Assembly (NCBI GenBank): GCA_900557385.1 | Contig: USSP01000087.1 | Span: 1-7,586, forward strand | DNA length: 7,586 bases | Direction of reading: 5' to 3' | DNA from: an uncultured Lachnospiraceae bacterium | GTDB lineage: Bacteria; Bacillota; Clostridia; Lachnospirales; Lachnospiraceae | Shown: piece after piece, positions 1 to 4,798 of the stretch | Layout of the letters: the number at the start of each line of letters is the position of its first letter | Position numbering within the stretch: the first letter of the stretch is position 1 | Notes under the pieces: generated by a model | Told to the model about the DNA's origin: nothing | The model's input: the letters and a program-made list of their open reading frames with translations, nothing else | Databases searched by the model: none | Program-made: the position numbers and the translations under genes

Positions 1-1
1 C

Positions 2-206
2 AAGAGTGAAAAGGTAATGCGCAGGGGAAAAAAAGGAAAAAAACCAGCCGATAGCCTGGACTTTTACCACGATGCCGTCGGAACAGTGGAAAAACGGGGT
101 GGGTAGTGCACTTTTGGAATACGCACAGGGTACCGGAACCTGGGATGGGGTCAAAACAGCCTTTGTGGATGGTTGGGCGAGAGAGTATGCGGTCTCCGGA
201 AGGTAG
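2..206 (+). CDS. Carbohydrate ABC transporter substrate-binding protein, C-terminal fragment with frameshift
   Basis: This is the last roughly 65 residues of a family-1 type sugar-binding lipoprotein, which captures the carbohydrate outside the membrane and hands it to the two permeases that follow. The downstream part reads TMPSEQWKNGVGSALLEYAQ then GTGTWDGVKTAFVDGWAREY and ends at TAG 204-206, a tail typical of Firmicute carbohydrate-binding proteins. Upstream of about position 62 the sensible reading (KPADSLDF) lies one frame away from the downstream part, and the downstream frame has a TAA at 15-17. One surplus T in the TTTT run at 62-65 reconciles the two as ...SLDF-TTMPSEQW. Purine homopolymers at 24-43 suggest further base-call errors. 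The gene start lies outside the window. The stop is 9 bases before the next ATG, so it is in the same operon. Sugar specificity cannot be read. Confidence 0.75.
62..65 (+). other. Probable +1 frameshift (extra T in TTTT)
   Basis: Coding sense moves from the frame of codons starting at 2, 5, 8... to the frame of codons starting at 63, 66... across this T run. Removing one T restores a continuous solute-binding protein tail. A base-call or assembly error near the contig end is more likely than a real mutation, but it cannot be excluded here. Confidence 0.6.
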
Positions 207-215
207 GAATCAGAG

Positions 216-1058
216 ATGGAAAAAGCAATGAAACGGTATTTTCCTATTTTTATGCTGCCGACGCTGGCAGCCTTCACCATCGGATTTCTCATCCCGTTCC
301 TCCAGGGAATTTATCTATCCTTTTGCAGATTTACTACGGTAAAGGATGCACGGTTTATCGGAATTTCCAATTACCTGAAAGTGTTTGCGGATGGAACCTT
401 TCTCCATGCATTGTGGTTTACGGCTTTGTTTACACTCTTTGCGGTACTCACCATCAATTTTTTTGGCTTTGCCATAGCGCTGCTTCTGACCAGGGGATTT
501 CCTGGGACAAACCTGTTCCGGACGGTATTTTTCATGCCGAATCTGATTGGCGGAATCGTGCTGGGGTATGTGTGGCAGTTATTATTGAACGGAATTTTGC
601 TGCGGTTTGACCGGACATTGACTTACAGTGGAGCATACGGATTCTGGGGGCTGTTGGTTCTCATGAACTGGCAGCAGATCGGTTATATGATGATTATTTA
701 TATTGCAGGAATCCAGAATGTGCCGGGAGAATTGATGGAAGCAGCCAAGATTGACGGAGCAACCTCCGGGCAGATTTTACGGCATGTGACTATTCCCATG
801 GTGATGCCTTCCATTACCATCTGTACCTTTCTCACATTGACCAATTCCTTTAAGCTCTTCGATCAAAACCTGGCGTTGACGGCAGGAGAACCCGCAAACA
901 AATCAGAGATGCTGGCACTGAATATTTTTCATACCTTCTATGGGAGAAGTGGCTGGGAAGGTGTGGGACAGGCAAAGGCCGTGATCTTTTTCCTGCTTGT
1001 TTCGTTGATTACACTTGTGCAGATGAAAATGACAAAAGCAAGGGAGGTGCAGCAATGA
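216..1058 (+). CDS. Carbohydrate ABC transporter permease, MalF/UgpA type
   Basis: Membrane subunit of a CUT1-type sugar importer that would form a heterodimer with the next gene product and be driven by a separate ATPase. It has 280 residues with about six hydrophobic segments (roughly 8-32, 64-93, 101-127, 143-165, 197-217, 254-272). The cytoplasmic EAA coupling loop lies at about 171-195 (GELMEAAKIDGATSG...IP), the docking site for the nucleotide-binding subunit. The length is normal for a MalF homologue without the extra periplasmic domain of E. coli MalF. ATG 216 is chosen because GGAAGGTAGG lies just upstream; ATG 228 is an in-frame alternative. It follows the binding-protein gene by 9 bases and overlaps the next gene by 4 (ATGA). 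No ATPase gene is in view, as is common for Firmicute CUT1 operons that share an MsmK-like ATPase encoded elsewhere. Confidence 0.92.
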   Translation: MEKAMKRYFPIFMLPTLAAFTIGFLIPFLQGIYLSFCRFTTVKDARFIGISNYLKVFADGTFLHALWFTALFTLFAVLTINFFGFAIALLLTRGFPGTNLFRTVFFMPNLIGGIVLGYVWQLLLNGILLRFDRTLTYSGAYGFWGLLVLMNWQQIGYMMIIYIAGIQNVPGELMEAAKIDGATSGQILRHVTIPMVMPSITICTFLTLTNSFKLFDQNLALTAGEPANKSEMLALNIFHTFYGRSGWEGVGQAKAVIFFLLVSLITLVQMKMTKAREVQQ

Positions 1059-1891
1059 ATGCAGAGAAAAAAAGAGGATATGGCTGGAGTATTTTCTTTG
1101 CACTGCTGGCCATCGCCTATGTATACCCCATCGTATTGGTGGTGGTGAATTCTTTTAAGAAAAAGGCTTATATTGCGAAGCAGCCCTTTGCAGTTCCCAG
1201 AGGAAAAATGTATGTGGGATTTTCCAATTACAGCGGCGGAATCGAAAAGACCCAATTTTTCAGTGCTTTCCGGACATCCCTGTTTATCACGGTCTTTTCC
1301 GTGCTGGTAATCGTAATTTTAACATCCATGTGTGCCTGGTATATCACCAGAGTATACAATCGTTTCACCAGAATTTTTTATAATCTGTGTCTGTTCTCCA
1401 TGATTGTGCCCTTTCAGATGGTGATGTTTACCCTCTCCAAGCTGACAGATACCCTGAGGTTAAATACACCCTGGGGGCTGGTTGTGATTTATCTGGGATT
1501 TGGTGCGGGATTGGCAGTATTTATGTTCAGCGGTTTCGTGAAAGCCATTCCTCTGGAAATTGAGGAAGCGGCAATGATGGATGGATGTACACCATTACAG
1601 ACCTACTGCAGGGTAGTCTTTCCGATTTTGAAGCCGACCTGTATTACCGTGGCAATCCTGCAGACCATGTGGATCTGGAATGATTATCTGCTGCCCTATT
1701 TGACCCTGGATCTCAAACGGTTTAAAACCATTCCCATTGCAGTCCAATATTTGAAAGGGGGATATGGCTCTGTGGATATGGGGGCAATGATGGCGGTACT
1801 GGTGCTCTCCATCATTCCCATTGTGATTTTTTATCTGTTTTGTCAGCGTTTTATCATCGAAGGTGTTGTCGCCGGCGCAGTAAAAGGATAA
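1055..1891 (+). CDS. Carbohydrate ABC transporter permease, MalG/UgpE type
   Basis: Second membrane subunit of the same CUT1 sugar importer. It has 278 residues, with hydrophobic segments at about 11-32, 72-98, 107-127, 138-160, 195-215 and 243-264. The EAA coupling loop is at about 168-191 (EIEEAAMMDGC...VVFPIL), and the C-terminus FIIEGVVAGAVKG is the conserved MalG-type ending that contacts the ATPase. The start is fixed by the ATGA overlap with the upstream permease and by GGGAGG at about 1042-1047. It is the last gene of the operon: 8 bases after its TAA, the convergent CYTH gene ends. No hairpin terminator lies in that gap, so transcripts from the two sides may read into each other. Length and organisation are ordinary. 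Confidence 0.92.
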   Translation: MNAEKKRGYGWSIFFALLAIAYVYPIVLVVVNSFKKKAYIAKQPFAVPRGKMYVGFSNYSGGIEKTQFFSAFRTSLFITVFSVLVIVILTSMCAWYITRVYNRFTRIFYNLCLFSMIVPFQMVMFTLSKLTDTLRLNTPWGLVVIYLGFGAGLAVFMFSGFVKAIPLEIEEAAMMDGCTPLQTYCRVVFPILKPTCITVAILQTMWIWNDYLLPYLTLDLKRFKTIPIAVQYLKGGYGSVDMGAMMAVLVLSIIPIVIFYLFCQRFIIEGVVAGAVKG

Positions 1892-1899
1892 GAGAATCC

Positions 1900-2391
1900 T
1901 TATAGATAGATCATGTTGGAATTGTGATATCTGGGATCTTCGGTGACATCAGCCAGAAAACGTTCATCCATCCGGTAAGCATCGGCAGCTTCCCTGGAAG
2001 GAAATTCGATTTCCGCAAGAACCAGGGGGGCAAGAGCACCCTCAAAGACATCCAGTTCAATGGTGAGTGTGGCAGTACCCAACAGGCGCAGACATTCCGC
2101 ATTGATTTCCGTGGGAGAGAGGGGGATCAGGTAACGCTTTTTCGTGATGGGATGGCCGTCTGCCTTTTCCAGAAGATGGGCGTAGGACTCTGCGTTTAAA
2201 GGAAGATTATATTCTTCTCTGGCCATCATACCACTTCCCTTGTAGGTGAGGTAATACTCCGTATCACTGCGGCGGATGCGCACCACCGGCTTTGTATTCA
2301 AATAGGCCTGTTCGATCTGACGGCACTGGAATTGTTCCAGATCAGCAGGCAAATCCTTTACCAGAAATTTTCGCTCGATTTCCATTCCCAT
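1900..2391 (-). CDS. CYTH domain protein (triphosphate tunnel family)
   Basis: A 163-residue protein of the CYTH superfamily, whose members bind triphosphate groups in an eight-strand beta tunnel (adenylate cyclase CyaB, thiamine triphosphatase, inorganic triphosphatases). The N-terminal ExExK signature is present as E4-I-E6-R-K8. Further tunnel charges are visible in order: VRIRR (38-41), YKG (K51), TKKRY (84-87), ELD (112-114) and EIEF (127-130). The C-terminal EDPRYHNSNM is common in the Firmicute branch. The start at 2391 fits GAGGAG about 8 bases upstream on the minus strand; the next in-frame ATG is two codons later and spaced worse. By family knowledge the Firmicute form is probably a metal-dependent tripolyphosphatase, but the substrate cannot be told from sequence. 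It is transcribed alone and divergently from the DJ-1 operon. Confidence 0.92.
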   Translation of the reverse strand: MGMEIERKFLVKDLPADLEQFQCRQIEQAYLNTKPVVRIRRSDTEYYLTYKGSGMMAREEYNLPLNAESYAHLLEKADGHPITKKRYLIPLSPTEINAECLRLLGTATLTIELDVFEGALAPLVLAEIEFPSREAADAYRMDERFLADVTEDPRYHNSNMIYL

Positions 2392-2461
2392 GGGGAGTTC
2401 TCCTCTTAATTCCTACGGTTTTGACAGTAAGTGTTAAATTCTGTGTGAACAGTAGACAGAT

Positions 2462-2476
2462 TTAACAAAATGTTAA
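2462..2476. promoter_or_regulatory. Perfect 15-bp palindrome, candidate operator
   Basis: TTAACA-AAA-TGTTAA has two perfect 6-base inverted arms around a 3-base centre. It lies in the only divergent intergenic region of the window. It would sit just upstream of the -10 for the DJ-1 operon and at the start of transcription of the CYTH gene. That suits a dimeric repressor, but no regulator can be named; the region is AT-rich, so chance is possible. Confidence 0.4.
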
Positions 2477-2485
2477 TGGTATTAT
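2477..2485 (+). promoter_or_regulatory. Candidate extended -10 promoter for the DJ-1 operon
   Basis: TGG-TATTAT is a TGn extended -10 with 5 of 6 consensus bases, about 60 bases before the chosen ATG. No good -35 lies 16-18 bases upstream. A TTGACA at 2421-2426 is too far from it and lacks a decent -10 of its own. Weak call. Confidence 0.35.
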
Positions 2486-2486
2486 A
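2481..2486 (-). promoter_or_regulatory. Candidate -10 box for the CYTH gene
   Basis: On the minus strand this reads TATAAT, a perfect -10, about 90 bases upstream of the CYTH start. The best -35 at 17-base spacing is only TTTTAT. It overlaps the plus-strand -10 candidate, so the two divergent promoters would compete. Confidence 0.35.
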
Positions 2487-2545
2487 ACGCAGATAATGCT
2501 AAAATAAAACTGTTTGAGAAACAATACATGGGAGGTTTACATAAA

Positions 2546-3097
2546 ATGAGTCATATTGCAGTTTTTTTTGCGGAAGGGTATGAAGAAATAGAGGCATTGA
2601 CAGTGGTGGATATTCTGCGGAGAGCCGGAGAGGATGTCAGCATGGTATCGGTAAGCGGAGAGCATTGCGTCAAGGGGTCTCACGGAATCGGCGTGAATAT
2701 GGATCTTTCTTTAGGCGAACTGGATTTTGAAAGCCAGGATGTTTTGGTGTTACCGGGCGGATTAAAGGGAACCCAGAATCTGGAGGCATGTGAGCCGCTG
2801 ATGAAGCAGTTTGATGCTTTTTATCAGGAAGGAAAGACGATTGCGGCAATCTGTGCAGCACCCAGCATTTTTGGACATCGGGGTTACTTAAAAGGGAAAA
2901 AAGCCTGCTCCTATCCTTCCTTTGAAAGTCATCTGGAAGGAGCGGAGGTTTTACAACAACCGGCAGTCTGTGACGGGGAAGTGATTACCGGACGGGGCAT
3001 GGGAGCATCCATTGCTTTTGCCCTGGAAATTCTTGCGAAGCTGCAGAACAGAGAGGCTGCAGATACCATGGCAGAAAATATTGTGTATACCAGATAG
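2546..3097 (+). CDS. DJ-1/PfpI family protein
   Basis: A 183-residue protein of the DJ-1/ThiJ/PfpI superfamily, a cysteine-centred alpha/beta fold. Related proteins act as glyoxalase III or oxidation sensors, and some have been proposed to be deglycases or chaperones. The nucleophile elbow is IAAICAAPSIFG with Cys103. The acidic partner is Glu16 in EGYEEIEAL, aligning with Glu18 and Cys106 of human DJ-1. The VLPGG strand-turn is at 68-72. The histidine of human DJ-1 (H126) appears replaced by Tyr123 in CSYP, so activity may differ. The frame opens at ATG 2528, but ATG 2546 is preferred: GGAGG at 2531-2535 is 10 bases ahead and MSHIAVFF is the normal family start. First gene of a tight operon, 8 bases before the CBS gene. 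Confidence 0.92.
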   Translation: MSHIAVFFAEGYEEIEALTVVDILRRAGEDVSMVSVSGEHCVKGSHGIGVNMDLSLGELDFESQDVLVLPGGLKGTQNLEACEPLMKQFDAFYQEGKTIAAICAAPSIFGHRGYLKGKKACSYPSFESHLEGAEVLQQPAVCDGEVITGRGMGASIAFALEILAKLQNREAADTMAENIVYTR

Positions 3098-3105
3098 GGG
3101 CGGGC

Positions 3106-3525
3106 ATGAATATTTTATTTTTTCTGAAACCGAAAAGTGAAGTGGCATACATCTATGATGACTACTCGCTGCGGCAATCACTGGAAAAGATGGAGCGTCA
3201 CGGATATGCGGCAATTCCGATTATCGGAAGAGAAGACGGTACATATAAAGGAACCATCACCGAGGGTGATCTGTTGTGGGCAGTGAAAGAATATTGGAAC
3301 CTGAACATCCATACGGCGGAGGATCTGCCGATTATGGAGATCCCCAGACATAGGGATAATTTACCTGTATCTGTGGGAGAAACAATGGAAAACCTGATTG
3401 ATAAGGTAACCAATCAGAACTTTGTGCCGGTCATAGACGATGAGGGACATTTTATCGGGATCATCACAAGAAAAGATGTGATTGGCTATCTGGTACATGA
3501 ACTGGGTAGAAACAATGAGATGTGA
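3106..3525 (+). CDS. CBS domain pair protein
   Basis: A small 139-residue cytoplasmic protein made almost entirely of two CBS motifs, at about residues 14-62 (ending GTITEGDLLWAV) and 90-132 (ending GIITRKDVIGYLV). Such Bateman modules bind adenine nucleotides or related ligands and usually act as energy or nucleotide sensors for another protein. No catalytic or DNA-binding domain is attached, so the partner is unknown. The start at 3106 follows a GGGG/CGGG ribosome-site-like stretch and comes 8 bases after the DJ-1 stop. Its 3' end overlaps the lipoprotein gene by 11 bases, arguing for one transcript and translational coupling. Confidence 0.88.
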   Translation: MNILFFLKPKSEVAYIYDDYSLRQSLEKMERHGYAAIPIIGREDGTYKGTITEGDLLWAVKEYWNLNIHTAEDLPIMEIPRHRDNLPVSVGETMENLIDKVTNQNFVPVIDDEGHFIGIITRKDVIGYLVHELGRNNEM

Positions 3526-4672
3526 TAGAAGGAAACGAATAACCGGTGTGCTGACAGGGCTCCTGTGCATGCTGTTACTGACCGGCTGCGGAAGCTTTGA
3601 TATTTCCAATACCAAAGTGGTGTTGACCACCGGCTTTGATAAGGATGAGATTTTTCGCATTGAAACCATATCCTGCACGGTTCCGGAAGTGATGGTTTAC
3701 CTGACCAATACCCAGAATCAGTATGAAAGTGTCTATGGCAGTGAAATCTGGGGGGCAAGCTTTGAAGGAGTGTCACTGGGAGAAAACATAAAAGAAACCG
3801 TGTTGGCACAGATTGCCCAGATTAAAACCATGAATCTGATGGCACAGGATTATAAGGTGGAACTGGATGAGCAGGAACAGGAGTCGGTAAAGCAGGCAGC
3901 AGAGAAGTATTACAACTCCTTAAATACGGTGGAAATAGAAAAAATGGGAGTCGATCAGAAGCTGATCGAAAATCTCTATCGGGAATATGCCACGGCGGAT
4001 AAGGTGTACCAGTATATTATCCGGGATGTAAACCCGGAGATCAGTGACGATGAAGCCCGGATTATTACGGTGGAGCATATTCTGATCAAAACCTATGCCC
4101 TGGATGGAAACGGGCAGAAGATCGCGTATACGGGAACAGATAAGGAAGAAGCTCTGGAAACGGCAGAAAAGGTCTGGAATATGGCCGTATCCGGAGAAAC
4201 CGATTTCGAGGAGCTTGCCACACAATACAGTGAGGATGAGAATGTGACCTATTCGTTCGGCAAAGGAGAGACGGAAGAAGCCTTTGAAAAGGCAGCCTTT
4301 GATCTGGGAACCGGAGAAATCAGCAACATCGTAGAGACATCCCTGGGCTATCATATTATTAAATGCATCAGTACCTTCAACAAAGAGGAAACGGATGCCA
4401 ATAAAATCCGGATCGTGGAGAAAAAACGGCAGGAGGTCTTTGGGGAAGAGTACGATGCGTATGTGAAGAAGCTGACCAGGGATCTGAATGAACAGCTGTG
4501 GGAAAGCATTTCTTTCCTTTATGATCCGGAGGTACAAACAGCCAGGCATTCCGGCAGGACGTCGCGCTTCCGGCTTATGAAAACTGCCCGGCAGTGCGCT
4601 GTACCCCTGTTTATGAAAAATTTAGAATTGCGGAAAACGCTGCAACCATGCGGGTTTTCAAAGAATTATTAG
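3515..4672 (+). CDS. Lipoprotein peptidyl-prolyl isomerase (PrsA/SurA-like foldase)
   Basis: An extracytoplasmic foldase of about 385 residues, anchored to the outer face of the membrane. A short basic start (MRCDRRKR) and hydrophobic segment (9-22) lead to the lipobox LLTG-C25. Residues about 45-175 resemble the SurA/PrsA N-terminal chaperone region, and about 183-287 form a parvulin-type rotamase (VEHILIKT, DFEELATQYSED, SLGYHIIK). A charged helix follows. The frame opens upstream at TTG 3482, but ATG 3515 gives the proper signal peptide; its ribosome site (GGGTAG) is weak and it overlaps the CBS gene by 11 bases, suggesting coupling. After about residue 343 the sequence turns arginine-rich and unlike the family, so the last 40 or so residues may be out of frame. 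The stop lies inside the CIRCE element. Confidence 0.88.
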   Translation: MRCDRRKRITGVLTGLLCMLLLTGCGSFDISNTKVVLTTGFDKDEIFRIETISCTVPEVMVYLTNTQNQYESVYGSEIWGASFEGVSLGENIKETVLAQIAQIKTMNLMAQDYKVELDEQEQESVKQAAEKYYNSLNTVEIEKMGVDQKLIENLYREYATADKVYQYIIRDVNPEISDDEARIITVEHILIKTYALDGNGQKIAYTGTDKEEALETAEKVWNMAVSGETDFEELATQYSEDENVTYSFGKGETEEAFEKAAFDLGTGEISNIVETSLGYHIIKCISTFNKEETDANKIRIVEKKRQEVFGEEYDAYVKKLTRDLNEQLWESISFLYDPEVQTARHSGRTSRFRLMKTARQCAVPLFMKNLELRKTLQPCGFSKNY

Positions 4673-4702
4673 CACTCAACTAAAATGAGTGCTAATTTTT
4701 TA
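4668..4702 (+). terminator. CIRCE stem with T run, possible terminator of the foldase operon
   Basis: As RNA, the CIRCE arms form a 10-bp stem (ATTAGCACTC with GAGTGCTAAT) with an 8-9 base loop, followed directly by TTTTT. This resembles an intrinsic terminator for the upstream DJ-1/CBS/foldase transcript. The stem is AT-rich, so efficiency is uncertain. Confidence 0.45.
4669..4695. promoter_or_regulatory. CIRCE element (HrcA operator), perfect consensus
   Basis: TTAGCACTC, 9 bases, GAGTGCTAA matches the CIRCE consensus exactly in both arms and spacer. The known binding protein is HrcA, the heat-shock repressor that normally controls groE and dnaK operons in Firmicutes. Here it precedes htpG. 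It ends 7 bases before the -35 box, whereas CIRCE usually lies at or after the promoter. Confidence 0.95.
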
Positions 4703-4731
4703 TTGACATTTACATTTCAGAGTTTTAAACT
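4703..4731 (+). promoter_or_regulatory. Sigma-A type promoter for htpG
   Basis: TTGACA at 4703-4708, a 17-base spacer and TAAACT at 4726-4731 (4 of 6 to TATAAT). Transcription would begin near 4738, giving a leader of about 60 bases. The placement directly after CIRCE supports heat-shock control through HrcA. Confidence 0.65.
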
Positions 4732-4742
4732 GGTCATTAGTG

Positions 4743-4756
4743 GCAGGGAAACCTGC
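4743..4756 (+). promoter_or_regulatory. 5' leader hairpin with GAAA tetraloop
   Basis: GCAGG-GAAA-CCTGC forms a perfect 5-bp stem closed by a GNRA tetraloop, about 5 bases from the predicted htpG transcript start. A 5'-end stem like this could stabilise the mRNA. It is upstream of the ribosome site (AAGGAAG, 4783-4789) and would not cover it. Confidence 0.4.
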
Positions 4757-4798
4757 AGGAGACATGGTTATTAATAACAGAAAAGGAAGTGTTTTACT

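Noticed and set aside
173..610. 145-codon plus-strand frame overlapping the first permease
   Set aside because: It is out of frame with a well-supported permease carrying an EAA loop and has no family resemblance.
2421..2426. TTGACA as the -35 of a DJ-1 operon promoter
   Set aside because: At 16-18 base spacing the downstream hexamers (for example TGTGAA) are not credible -10 boxes.
3920..4549. 209-codon open frame on the minus strand opposite the foldase gene
   Set aside because: It lies fully antisense to a protein with a clear lipobox and rotamase motifs; its translation has no recognisable domain and no ribosome site was seen.
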